From Actinomadura rudentiformis (GTDB lineage: Bacteria; Actinomycetota; Actinomycetes; Streptosporangiales; Streptosporangiaceae): a stretch of 64,000 bases of DNA. Below the pieces are notes generated by a model. That model saw only the letters and a program-made list of their open reading frames with translations, had not been told where the DNA came from and made no database searches. Where the stretch lies: assembly GCF_008923185.1 (NCBI RefSeq), contig NZ_WBMT01000002.1, forward strand, positions 372,001 through 436,000, in the 5' to 3' direction. Shown here piece after piece: positions 8,342 through 19,180 of the stretch (position 1 is the first letter of the stretch; each line of letters starts with the position of its first letter). Made by a program: the position numbers and the translations under genes.

Positions 8342-9619
8342 TCACGTCGGCCCTACGACCACGCGCTGCTCGGCGAGCTGGACCTCGGCGGGCTGGCGCA
8401 GGAAGACCCCGAAGACCGCGGGCCGCGGCGAGATCAGCTCCAGTCTGCCGCCGTCCACGACCGCCAGTGAACGCGCCAGGTAGAGCCCGAGGCCCGTGCC
8501 CCTGCCGCTGCTGACGCTGCGTTCGAAGATCCGGGGCTCCAGGTCGCCCGGGATGCCCGGCCCCTCGTCGCCGATCTCCACCATCACCGAGCCGACGCCC
8601 GGCTTGGTGTTGATCGTGACGGTTCCCCCGCCGTGGACCAGCGAGTTGTCCAGCAGCGTGGCGATGATCTGGGAGAGCCCCTCGGGGTTGGTCATGCCGA
8701 TCAGGCCGCGGTCGCCGGTGATGCTGATCTCCCGGCCGTCCCGGCGGAAGATCGGCTGCCACTCCTCGACCTGCTGGGCGATGATGTCGTCGATGGACAG
8801 GGCTGCGGCGGCGCCGGTGCGGTCATGCCGGGCGCGGGCCAGCAGCTGTTCCACGACGGCGACCAGGCGTTCGGTCTGGGCGACGGCCGCGGCGCCCTCC
8901 TCCCGGACCACATCCGGGTATTCGGCCGCCTCGATCATCTCCTCCAGCCGCATGGACAGCGCGGTCAGCGGCGTGCGGAGCTGGTGGCTCGCGTCGGAGG
9001 CGAACTCGCGGCTGGCGGCCAGCAGATCCGCGATCCGCACGGCACTGCGGTCCAGCACCTCGGCCACCCGGTCGACCTCGGGGATGCCGTACCGACGTCG
9101 CCGCGGCCGGGCGTTGCCCGAGCCGAGCCGGTCGGCCGTCTCGGCCAGATCGCTGAGCGGCAGGGTCAACTTGCGGGCCTGGAAGATGGCCAGGCCGACG
9201 GTCACGGCCATGCCGAGCACGGCGAGGCCGCCGATGAGCAGCAACTGCCGCAGCGCCTCGTCCTGGACCTCCGACGCCTCCTGCGAGACCTGAACGTGCA
9301 CGCCCGACTGGGTCCGCGAGTCGGTCAGCAGGCCGGCGCCGTCCGGCGGCTTGCCGCCCGCGGTTATCACCTTGTTGTCCGGCAGGGTTATCACGATGTA
9401 GCGGCCGTGGTACTCCTGCGAGATCTTTTCGCTGGTGATGTCCTGCCCGGACTCGAGGCTGAACAGCACGCCGCCCACGATCGAGGAGGCCTCGCGCTCC
9501 AGCGACTGCTGGGCCTCCTCGTAGATGAGCTTGTGCGTCGCGTACGCGAGGGGGATGCCGAGCAGCAGGATCGCCACGACCGCCACCGCGAGCGTCGAGA
9601 AGAGCAGTCGACGCCTCAT
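8342..9619 (-). CDS. Two-component sensor histidine kinase
   Basis: This 425-residue inner-membrane kinase has a first membrane helix at about 5-25 and an extracytoplasmic sensor region of about 100 residues. A second helix (about 127-147) is followed by a HAMP linker. The dimerisation box ASDASHQLRTPLTAL carries the phospho-accepting His212. The catalytic domain shows the N box (ATLLDNSLVHGGG), G1 (GDEGPGIP) and G2 (GRGTGLGL). Its response regulator gene lies upstream on the same strand, 142 bases away, with two inverted repeats in the gap. The stimulus is unknown, but the extracytoplasmic loop suggests an envelope signal. Confidence 0.93.
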   Translation of the reverse strand: MRRRLLFSTLAVAVVAILLLGIPLAYATHKLIYEEAQQSLEREASSIVGGVLFSLESGQDITSEKISQEYHGRYIVITLPDNKVITAGGKPPDGAGLLTDSRTQSGVHVQVSQEASEVQDEALRQLLLIGGLAVLGMAVTVGLAIFQARKLTLPLSDLAETADRLGSGNARPRRRRYGIPEVDRVAEVLDRSAVRIADLLAASREFASDASHQLRTPLTALSMRLEEMIEAAEYPDVVREEGAAAVAQTERLVAVVEQLLARARHDRTGAAAALSIDDIIAQQVEEWQPIFRRDGREISITGDRGLIGMTNPEGLSQIIATLLDNSLVHGGGTVTINTKPGVGSVMVEIGDEGPGIPGDLEPRIFERSVSSGRGTGLGLYLARSLAVVDGGRLELISPRPAVFGVFLRQPAEVQLAEQRVVVGPT

Positions 9620-9653
9620 CAGGGCTCCTTACCGAGGTGAAGCCATGACCGTG

Positions 9654-9698
9654 CAGCCCTGCACCCTCGCCGCGCACGGCGGCCGGTGCAGGACTGCA
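9654..9698. repeat. Inverted repeat between response regulator and kinase genes
   Basis: CCTGCACC at 9658-9665 pairs with GGTGCAGG at 9685-9692, and outer TGCA blocks extend the pairing. It would form a stem with a GC-rich loop in the RNA of the regulator-kinase operon. There is no T run, so an attenuator or processing site is as likely as a terminator. Confidence 0.5.
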
Positions 9699-9733
9699 GG
9701 ACCACGACGGGTCGGGCCAGGGCGCAACGCCAG

Positions 9734-9763
9734 AGGACGTGACGCCCCAGGGCGTCACGTCCT
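9734..9763. repeat. Perfect 14-bp inverted repeat overlapping the regulator stop codon
   Basis: The left arm AGGACGTGACGCCC (9734-9747) is matched exactly by the right arm at 9750-9763, with two central bases. The right arm includes the first base pairs of the regulator's TAG stop. As RNA this is a 13-bp hairpin at the very end of the regulator mRNA, likely to reduce readthrough into the kinase gene or protect the 3' end. Confidence 0.7.
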
Positions 9764-10433
9764 AGTCGCCTCGCTCGAACCGGAACCCGACACCCCGCAC
9801 GGTGGTGATGTAGCGCGGGCTGCCGGCGTCGTCGCCGAGTTTGCGGCGCAGCCAGGAGATATGCATGTCGAGCGTCTTGGTCGAGCCCCACCAGTTGGTG
9901 TCCCACACCTCGCGCATGATCTGTTCGCGGGTCACCACCTTGCCGGCGTCCCGGACGAGCACACGCAGCAGATCGAACTCTTTGGTGGTCAGCTGGAGCT
10001 CCTGGTCGCCCATCCAGGCACGGCGCGACTCGGCGTCGATCCGCACGCCCTGCACGATCGGGGTCTCGGTGCTGCCGCGTCGCAGCAGGGCCCGGACCCG
10101 GGCGAGCAGTTCGGCCAGCCGGAACGGCTTGGTGACGTAGTCGTCGGCGCCGGCGTCCAGACCGACGACCGTGTCCACCTCGTCGGCACGGGCGGTCAAG
10201 ATGAGGATGGGCACTCCATGGCCCTCCGAACGGACCCGGCGTGCCACCTCGAGCCCGTCGAGCTCGGGCAGTCCAAGGTCGAGAACGATGAGGTCCACGC
10301 CACCGCCGAGCGCACGCTCCAGGGCCTGCGGCCCGTCCGGGCTCACTTCAACGGTGTAGCCCTCCCGGCGCAGCGCTCGGGCGAGAGGCTCGGAGATGGA
10401 CGTGTCGTCCTCGGCGAGCAGTACTGAGGTCAT
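9762..10433 (-). CDS. OmpR-family response regulator
   Basis: This 223-residue regulator has an N-terminal receiver domain with acidic pocket Glu8-Asp9-Asp10, phosphorylation site Asp52 (IVLDLGLPELDG), the Thr of ILTARAD and the Lys of YVTKPF. A C-terminal winged helix (about 130-220) contains LTTKEFDLLRVLVRDAGKVV and LDMHISWLRRKLGDD, the OmpR/PhoB DNA-binding fold. It is followed by its kinase gene. The region upstream to treZ (10434-10612) is 179 bases and should hold its promoter; I see no strong consensus there. The regulon is unknown. Confidence 0.94.
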   Translation of the reverse strand: MTSVLLAEDDTSISEPLARALRREGYTVEVSPDGPQALERALGGGVDLIVLDLGLPELDGLEVARRVRSEGHGVPILILTARADEVDTVVGLDAGADDYVTKPFRLAELLARVRALLRRGSTETPIVQGVRIDAESRRAWMGDQELQLTTKEFDLLRVLVRDAGKVVTREQIMREVWDTNWWGSTKTLDMHISWLRRKLGDDAGSPRYITTVRGVGFRFERGD

Positions 10434-10612
10434 GAACCGATCGTATGGCCATTCATGAACGTTTCCCGGCTACCGCCGCGCTCTTGACCTGCGGTTTGCC
10501 ACTCGTAGTACATCCTCGAACACCCACAAACCGCGATGTAATGGGAGGTAGTCGCCACACTGGCCCCACCAACCCCCACTGTCCCGCATGGGATGTCGCC
10601 CCGGCGATCCCG

Positions 10613-12394
10613 CTAGGCGACGATCGCGACGGAGGCACCGGGAAGGGTCAAACCCGCTCCGGCGGCCCCCGCTCCCGAACGGTCGAGGTGCACGGCGGGG
10701 TCGGAGGCGAGGATCACGCGCGTGCCGGTGACCGGCGGGCGGGCCGCGCCGGTGCCCAGGTTCGCGGCGACCGTGAGCCGGCCGCGACGGACGACCAGCC
10801 AGCGCGCCTCCTCGTCGTACGCGACGTCCACCTCGGACAGGCGTGGGTCGGTCAGGTCAGGCCAGGCGTGCCGGAGGGCGATCAGAGACCGGTGCCATTC
10901 GAGCATCTCCCGGTGCGGGGGCTTGCCCGGCTCGGCCCAGTCGAGGATCGACCGCCGGTACGTGTCCACAGCCTGTGGATCGGGAACCTCGCCCGCCCAG
11001 CCGTGCCGGCCGAACTCCCGCCGCCGCCCCTCGCTGATGGCACGGCCCAGCTCGGGTTCGACGTGGTCGGTGAAGTAGCAGAAGGGCGTGCCCGCCGCCC
11101 ATTCCTCCCCCATGAACAACATGGGCGTGAACGGCGATGTCAGGACGAGCGCCGCGCCGACCTTGAGCAGTCCGGCCGGGACGGTGGCGCCGATCCGGTC
11201 GCCGACGGCCCGGTTGCCCACCTGATCGTGATTCTGGAGGTACGCCAGGAAGCGGTGGCCGGGGATCCTGTGCACGTCCACGGGCCGCCCGTGATGCCTC
11301 CCCCGGAAAGTCGACCATGTGCCGTCGTGCACGAAGACCCGTGTGAGGGCCTTGGCGAGCGTCTCCATCGACCCGAAGTCGGAGTAGTAGCCCTGCCGCT
11401 CCCCGCTCAGGGCGGCGTGCAGAGCGTGGTGGAAGTCGTCGTTCCACTGCGCGTCGAGCCCGTAGCCGCCCGCCTCCCGGGCGCTGACCAGCCGCGGGTC
11501 GTTGAGATCGGATTCGGCGATCAGGAACGGCTCGCGGCCGAGGCTCGCGGCGAGCCCGTCCACCGCGATCGCGAGCTCCTCCAGGATGTGCACGGCCTGG
11601 TTGTCGGCGATGGCGTGCACCGCGTCCAGGCGCAGCCCGTCGACATGGTGGTCGCGCAACCACATGAGCGCGTTCTCGACGACGAACGCCCGGACCTCGT
11701 CCGCGCCCGCGCGGTCGAAGTTCACAGCGTCGCCCCAAGGCGTGGCGTAGAAGTCGGTGAAGTAGGGGCCGTAGCTCTTCAGCCGGTTTCCGCTGGGCCC
11801 GAGATGGTTGTAGACCACGTCCAGCACCACGGCCAGCCCGCGCCCGTGCGCCGCGTCGACAAATCGATTGAGCGCGTCGGGACCCCCGTACGGCTCGTGG
11901 ACGGCCCACAGATGCACGCCGTCGTATCCCCAACCCTGCGTGCCGGGGAACGAGGCCATCGGCATCAACTCAACGGCGTCGACGCCCAACGACACGAGGT
12001 GGTCGAGCTTGCCGATGGCCGCGTCGAGAGTGCCCTCCGGGGTGAAGGTGCCGATGTGCAGCTCGTACAGCACGCTTCCGCGCAGCGGCCGCCCCCGCCA
12101 GCTCTGATCGGTCCAGGCGAAGCGATCGTGCTCGTACACCCGGCTCACGCCATGCGCCCCGTACGGCTGCCAGAGGGAACGCGGGTCCGGCAGCACCTCG
12201 TCCACGTCGTCCAGAACGAATCCGTAGTCCGTGCCATGTCCGGCGTCGGCGACCTCGGCCCGCCACCTGCCCGGCCGTTCCTCCACGGGCCGCATCGCAT
12301 GCCGCACGAGCTTCGCGCCGTTGCCAGTCGCCACCTGGACCCGTTCGGCGCCGGGCGCCCACACCTCGAACGTCGTCGTCATTCGCTCACTCAC
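10613..12394 (-). CDS. treZ: Malto-oligosyltrehalose trehalohydrolase
   Basis: This 593-residue GH13 enzyme releases trehalose from maltooligosyl-trehalose. An N-terminal carbohydrate-module-like domain (FEVWAPGAERVQ) is followed by the (beta/alpha)8 barrel. Conserved residues are Asp257 in DGLRLDAVHAI (nucleophile), Glu294 in FLIAESD (acid/base) and the Asp of YLQNHDQVGNR. LFMGEEWAAGTPF is typical of TreZ. The GTG at 12394 overlaps the treY stop by eight bases; an ATG at 12382 (MTTTFEVW) is the alternative. It is the last gene of the treX-treY-treZ operon, completing the route from glycogen to trehalose. Confidence 0.94.
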   Translation of the reverse strand: MSERMTTTFEVWAPGAERVQVATGNGAKLVRHAMRPVEERPGRWRAEVADAGHGTDYGFVLDDVDEVLPDPRSLWQPYGAHGVSRVYEHDRFAWTDQSWRGRPLRGSVLYELHIGTFTPEGTLDAAIGKLDHLVSLGVDAVELMPMASFPGTQGWGYDGVHLWAVHEPYGGPDALNRFVDAAHGRGLAVVLDVVYNHLGPSGNRLKSYGPYFTDFYATPWGDAVNFDRAGADEVRAFVVENALMWLRDHHVDGLRLDAVHAIADNQAVHILEELAIAVDGLAASLGREPFLIAESDLNDPRLVSAREAGGYGLDAQWNDDFHHALHAALSGERQGYYSDFGSMETLAKALTRVFVHDGTWSTFRGRHHGRPVDVHRIPGHRFLAYLQNHDQVGNRAVGDRIGATVPAGLLKVGAALVLTSPFTPMLFMGEEWAAGTPFCYFTDHVEPELGRAISEGRRREFGRHGWAGEVPDPQAVDTYRRSILDWAEPGKPPHREMLEWHRSLIALRHAWPDLTDPRLSEVDVAYDEEARWLVVRRGRLTVAANLGTGAARPPVTGTRVILASDPAVHLDRSGAGAAGAGLTLPGASVAIVA

Positions 12395-14643
12395 TAGCAG
12401 GGACTCGGTCAGGGATCAGGAGGGCCACCGGCAGCAGATCGAGCACCTCGGAGAGGAGCAGCCGCGGCCCCTGGTGGACCACGCCGGTGAGGACGTCCCG
12501 CCATGCCTCGGCGGTGACCTCGACGACGGTGCCGCCCCAGCCGCCGCGCCGTTCCAGCCCGGCGGGCAGCCGGGTCACCACGGTGACCGCCTCGCCGCGC
12601 CGGAACGCGACCGCGTGATCAGCGGCAGGCCCCGCCACGGCCACCGGGTCGTACGTGCCGCCTCCGAACCACTCCGGATGGTCGCGCCGCAGCCGCAACG
12701 CCCGCGCCGTCACCATGAGCTTCTCGTCGTGGGTGTCGCTCGGCGCGCGGCCGCTGTCCAGGCGGGTGAGCCGCGCGCGCCGCCGCCCGTAGTCGACCGG
12801 CCGCCGGTTGTCGGGATCGACCAGCGACAGCCCGATCAGCTCGCAGCCCTGGTAGACGTCCGGAACACCCGGCATGGTGAGCTGGACGAGCTTCTGCCCG
12901 AGGCTGTTGGCCCGGGCGTACGGCGCGATGCGCCCTACGAAGTCCGTGATGCTCTTGCCCAGGTCCGCGTCCGCCATGATCCGGTGGGCGTACGCGAGGA
13001 CCGCCTCCTCGTACTCGGGATCGCCGTCGACCCACGACGTGCGGGTCTTGGCCTCCCTCATGGCCTTGGTCAGGAAACCGGCCAGCCGGTCCTCGGTGAC
13101 CGGCCATGCTCCGGCGAGCGTCTGCCACAGCAGGTATTCCAGGTCGGGCTCCAGCGGAACACCCTCCGGAAACCAGGTGTGCCAGTGCCGCACGGCCGCC
13201 GCCCACTCCGCGGGCAGCTCGGCCAGCACCGCCAGGCGTGCCCGCACGTCTTCCTGCCGCTTGGTGTCATGTGTGGAGAGCGTCGTCATGGTGACGGGCC
13301 AGTCGCGCGCGATCCGGCCGCAGAACGAGTGGAAGTCTGCGGCACCTACCGAGAACCGCTCGGGGTCACCGCCCACCTCGTTCAAGGCCGCCATCCGCGA
13401 CCAGCGGTAGAACGCGGTGTCCTCCACCCCCTTGGCCGCCAGCGGCGCCGACGTCTGCTGGAACCGCACCACGAACTCACCGTAGTCCGGTGACTCCGAT
13501 GAGTCCGGTGTGTCCAGCCCGAGAACGAGCCGGACGACCGCCTCCAGCAGCTCGTGCAGCTCCTCCGGCAGGTGTGCCCGTGCTCGATGGGCCGCCTGTC
13601 CGATCACCTCGACCGCCTGCGCGGGCGCCTCCTCGCCGGGAACCGCATAGGCCCGATAGACCGGGACCGCGATCAGCAGCTCGAACAGCACCCGTTCCAA
13701 GGCCTCGGGAGACTCCGACGGCAAGGTCCGGCACAGCACCTTGTGCAGGCGTGCCATCTCGGGCCGCAGCCCGTGCTCCGCCACGTACCGCCGCGACGCG
13801 TTCTCCACCTCGGCGAACCCCGGCGGCCCACCGGTGAACGAGACGTAGGTGTCGGTGAGCGGCTTCTCCCCATCGGGATCGATGAACAGCCCACCGACCA
13901 TGCCGAGCGCGTCGTAGCCGGTCGTGCCCGCGCACCGCCAGTCGCCCGGGAGCTCCTCCTCCCCCGTGGTGATCTTCTCGACGAGCACCCACGCCGAGGC
14001 GGCCCGCGAGCCCAGGCGGTCCAGATAACCGCGCGGGTCGGCGAGCCCGTCCGGATGATCGACGCGCAACCCGTCGACGAGCCCCTCGTCCACCAGCCGC
14101 AACGTGAGCTCATGGGTGCCTTCGAAGACCTCCGGATCTTCCTGACGCAGACCGATCAACCCCGAGATGTCGAAGAACCGCCGGTAGTTGACCTCGCCCT
14201 CCCACGGCAGCACGACCCGGCCGTCGCCGGCCTCCCAGTCGATGTCGAACCAGCGCGCGTACGGCGAGGACGCGCCCCCGGCCAGCACCGAGGCCAGCGG
14301 CCTGTTGAGGTCCACCGGCATCGGCACGGCCATGTGGTTGGGAACGATGTCCACGAGCAGTTTCAGACCGTGCGAGCGGAAGCGCGCCACCATGGCCCGG
14401 AAGGCGTCCTCGCCACCCAGCTCCTCCGCGAGCCGTTCGTGGTCGATCACGTCGTACCCGTGCGTCGAGCCGGGCGCCGCCCGCAACACCGGCGACAGGT
14501 AGACATGCGAGACGCCCAGCGAGGCAAGGTACGGAGCGAGCGCCGCCGCCTCGGCGAACCCGAAGCGCTGCCCGGGCTCGTCGCCGACACCGCACAGCTG
14601 CAGCCGGTAGGCGCCGGCGGGGAATCCTTGGGTCTCCGACGTC

Positions 14644-14651
<8 letters not shown>
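12387..14651 (-). CDS. treY: Malto-oligosyltrehalose synthase
   Basis: This 754-residue GH13 isomerase converts the reducing-end maltose unit of a maltodextrin into a trehalose unit. Visible landmarks are YRLQL near the start, GSTHGYDVIDHERL, LLVDIVPNHMAV, the nucleophile region DGLRVDHPDGLADPRGY, WVLVEKITTGEE (acid/base Glu) and STHDTKRQEDVRARL. PGVPDVYQGCEL near the C-terminus is the TreY signature. The start is GTG 14651, which overlaps the treX stop by eight bases (GTGTCTGA). The frame stays open upstream, but only inside treX. TreX supplies linear chains and TreZ cuts off the trehalose. Confidence 0.94.
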
Positions 14652-16767
<2,116 letters not shown>

Positions 16768-16877
16768 GCTCTCTGCCTTTCCAGCCGGGGGGTCCCTCGC
16801 GAACGGATGCTTCCCCATGAGGGTTGACTCACACCGAACGGGAGGCGACTGGCCAGATCGGACATTCCTGGGTACCG

Positions 16878-16896
16878 TTAGGATTGCCTAACCTTA
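16878..16896 (+). promoter_or_regulatory. IdeR/DmdR-type iron box
   Basis: The 19-bp site reads TTAGGATTGCCTAACCTTA and matches 15 of 19 positions of the actinobacterial iron-box palindrome (TTAGGTTAGGCTAACCTAA, from memory). It lies 35 bases before the ferredoxin start codon. The family regulator is an Fe(II)-dependent DtxR-type protein, so the ferredoxin and probably bacterioferritin genes would be iron-controlled. Confidence 0.75.
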
Positions 16897-16930
16897 ATGA
16901 GGCTGCCCTAAGAGAAAGGCCCCCCGGCTC

Positions 16931-17230
16931 ATGTACGTCTGCATCTGCAACGCCGTCACGGAAGACGACGTACGCGGCTGCATGGCGGACGGTTGCAAGA
17001 CGACCAAGGACGTCAAGACCGCCTGCGGCATGAAGCCGGGTTGCGGCTCCTGCACCAAGCGGCTGTCCGCGATGGTCAGCGAGTACCGGACGGCCAGCGA
17101 CCTGGTGGACGCCATGACCGGCGGACCGGCCCCGCTGGAGGTCGTTCCGGAGCAGCCTCTCGCGCCACCGGCCCCGGTGGTCGCGACGGAGATCACCAAG
17201 AGAGGAAACACCGCCACGACCGCAGCCTGA
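16931..17230 (+). CDS. bfd: Bacterioferritin-associated ferredoxin-like [2Fe-2S] protein
   Basis: This 99-residue protein has the BFD fold in its first 55 residues. The four cluster cysteines are arranged as C-x-C (MYVCICNAV) and C-x2-C (GMKPGCGSCTK). In other bacteria such proteins donate electrons to bacterioferritin to release stored iron. Here the bacterioferritin gene follows 105 bases downstream and an iron box precedes, which supports that role. The last 40 residues are Pro/Ala-rich and look disordered, an extension beyond the usual 60-70 residues. The purine tract AGAGAAAGG before the ATG is a weak ribosome site. Confidence 0.9.
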   Translation: MYVCICNAVTEDDVRGCMADGCKTTKDVKTACGMKPGCGSCTKRLSAMVSEYRTASDLVDAMTGGPAPLEVVPEQPLAPPAPVVATEITKRGNTATTAA

Positions 17231-17335
17231 GGCCCCTTATCAGAGGCCACCCGCCACGACCGTGATCGAGAAGACACGCGCCGGGCGGGCTTCAGTGCTG
17301 TCCACGGAGCTCCAGACGTGACAGCATGGGGTGAT

Positions 17336-17833
17336 ATGGAAGGCGACAAGGACATCATCGCGCTGCTCAACGAGCAGCTCACCGCGGAGCTCACCGCGAT
17401 CAACCAGTACTTCCTGCACGCGAAGATGCAGGACAACTGGGGTTTCACGCGCCTGGCCAAGCACACCCGCGAAGAATCCATCGAAGAGATGAAGCACGCG
17501 GAGCGCCTGACCGACCGCATCCTCTTCCTCGATGGGCTCCCCAACTACCAGAAGCTCAACACCCTCAAGATCGGCCAGACCGTCGTCGAGACGCTGAAGG
17601 CCGACCTCGAGCTGGAGATGGAGGCGGTCAAGCGGCTGCGCCCCGGCATCGAGCTCATGCGCTCGCGCGGCGACGTCACCTCGGCCCGGATCTTCGAGGA
17701 CATCCTCGCCAACGAGGAGGAGCACGTCGACTATCTGGAGACCGAGCTGGCCCTGGTCAACTCGCTCGGCGAGCAGAACTACCTGCTCCGCCTGACCGAG
17801 GGCCCCGGCGAGAGCATCTCCGAACCTGTGTGA
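17336..17833 (+). CDS. bfr: Bacterioferritin
   Basis: This 165-residue four-helix ferritin stores iron in a 24-subunit shell. Starting at ATG 17336, the canonical numbering falls into place: ferroxidase ligands Glu18, Glu51 and His54, haem ligand Met52 and core Tyr25. The later ligands are in ELEMEAV and ILANEEEHVDYLETEL. That agreement decides the start against GTG 17318. It follows the ferredoxin gene and is closed by a strong terminator, so the two probably share the upstream iron box. Confidence 0.96.
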   Translation: MEGDKDIIALLNEQLTAELTAINQYFLHAKMQDNWGFTRLAKHTREESIEEMKHAERLTDRILFLDGLPNYQKLNTLKIGQTVVETLKADLELEMEAVKRLRPGIELMRSRGDVTSARIFEDILANEEEHVDYLETELALVNSLGEQNYLLRLTEGPGESISEPV

Positions 17834-17875
17834 CCCGAGTTCGCCTTTCGGCCGCTTTCAGCCTTAGGCAACGCA

Positions 17876-17907
17876 GACGCCCCGGCACCACCGCCGGGGC
17901 GTCTTTT
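17876..17907 (+). terminator. Rho-independent terminator after bfr
   Basis: GACGCCCCGGC (17876-17886) pairs perfectly with GCCGGGGCGTC (17893-17903) around a six-base loop, followed by TTTT. Confidence 0.9.
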
Positions 17908-17985
17908 CATACACCTGGGTGGCCACGGCCGTGCAAAGGCCCGCCGGGCAGGCGGGCAGGCTGGGCGGAGCTGCGTAACGTCCGA

Positions 17986-18972
17986 TCAGGCGCGGCGGAG
18001 GACGTGCGGTTGGATGATGCCCAGGCCGCGGACGGGGCGGCGGACGATGCGCGTGATCTCGAAGCCGGATTCGTCCGCGAGCTCGGTGGCGAGGGCGTCG
18101 TCGATCACCACCGAGCCGGGGCGGGCGAGCGAGGTGAGGCGGGCGGCCAGATTGACCGTGGTGCCGAAGACATCGCCCATCAGCGGGAGGACGGGGCCGT
18201 AGGCCACGCCCACGCGGACGTCGGGGACCTCGGTCTCGTCCTTGATCGCTTCGGCGATGGCGAGGGCGATCTCGCCGCCGAGGCGGGGGGAGTCGGCGCT
18301 GAAGAGCACCTCGTCGCCGAGGGTCTTGACCAGGCGGCCGCCGCTGGCGGCGACGATGTCTGCGGCGGTCTCCTCGAACCTCTCGACGACCCTGGCGAGC
18401 TCCAGTTCCTCCAGCTCGCGGCTCATCTGGGTGAACGAGACCATGTCCGCGAAGCCGACCGTGGTCTGCTGGCGCGCGGGGGCGGAGCCCTCCTGCGAGG
18501 CGACCGCCGCCATGGCGCGGGTGCCCGCGGCGGCCAGCTGCCGGCGCCAGGCGTGCACGACGAGGGGCTCGAAATCGTCGATGTGCTTCTCGGCGATCTC
18601 GACGATCATCTTGACCGCCTCGTCCCCAGGGGGTTCCTGCGGGTCATGGCTCAGCATGCTGCTCAGCAGGTTGACCTGCCATTCGGCGAGCCGGGTCATG
18701 GTCTGGCCGAACGCCCGGACCAGCCGGATCACGCCGTCCTCGTCCAGCACGCCGTCGTCCATGAGGCGCTTGATGCGGGTGAGTGCGGAGACGTCACCCT
18801 CGGTGTAGGCGATGGTCTCGTCCGGCATGGTGGGGTAGCCGAACGCCCGCCAGAGGCGGCTGGAGAACTCCTTCGTCACGCCCGACAGGCGGACCGCGTC
18901 GACCCGGGTGTAGCGCAGATCGCCGCCGAGCAGGAGCTCCTCGATCTCCTTCGGGTCCGGCATCTCAGCCAT
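17986..18972 (-). CDS. Class III adenylate cyclase with N-terminal regulatory domain
   Basis: This 328-residue soluble protein has an N-terminal helical domain of about 165 residues, resembling the autoinhibitory domain of mycobacterial Rv1264, and a C-terminal catalytic domain. Visible catalytic features are the metal Asp in VGFADMVSFTQ and in KTLGDEVLF, the purine-specifying Lys of VKTLGDE, and the transition-state Asn and Arg of TTVNLAARL. The residues suit ATP rather than GTP. The ATG at 18972 has a strong GGAGGAGGT eight bases upstream; longer starts lack it. Its promoter region contains the 20-bp tandem repeats at 19081-19180. It could signal pH or another internal cue, as Rv1264 does. 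Confidence 0.88.
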   Translation of the reverse strand: MAEMPDPKEIEELLLGGDLRYTRVDAVRLSGVTKEFSSRLWRAFGYPTMPDETIAYTEGDVSALTRIKRLMDDGVLDEDGVIRLVRAFGQTMTRLAEWQVNLLSSMLSHDPQEPPGDEAVKMIVEIAEKHIDDFEPLVVHAWRRQLAAAGTRAMAAVASQEGSAPARQQTTVGFADMVSFTQMSRELEELELARVVERFEETAADIVAASGGRLVKTLGDEVLFSADSPRLGGEIALAIAEAIKDETEVPDVRVGVAYGPVLPLMGDVFGTTVNLAARLTSLARPGSVVIDDALATELADESGFEITRIVRRPVRGLGIIQPHVLRRA

Positions 18973-19080
18973 CTCCCTGCACCTCCTCCCCCGCGACATA
19001 TCGTGGCAGATCAGGCACCGCCGAGGCGATCAGTGTCCGAAACCCCGTACGCCGTTCACGCGCCGTCAACCTCCGTGTTC

Positions 19081-19180
19081 ACCGGGCATGCACGGCGCTC
19101 ACCGGGCATGCACGGCGCTCACCGGGCATGCACGGCGCTCATCGGGCATGAACAGTGCTCACCGGACATGAACCACGTCT
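19081..19180. repeat. Five-copy 20-bp tandem repeat upstream of the cyclase gene
   Basis: The unit ACCGGGCATGCACGGCGCTC occurs three times exactly (19081-19140), then twice in degenerate form (19141-19180). It lies in the 186-base gap between the cyclase start and the biotin ligase stop. The last copy runs into the ligase stop codon at 19159-19161. Each unit contains the palindrome GCATGC. Twenty bp is close to two helical turns, so the centres would lie on one face of the DNA, as in multi-site operators. It may instead be a neutral minisatellite. Confidence 0.85.

Noticed and set aside
10445..12397. 650-codon open frame antisense to treZ
   Set aside because: It is a shadow of a gene with complete GH13 motifs.
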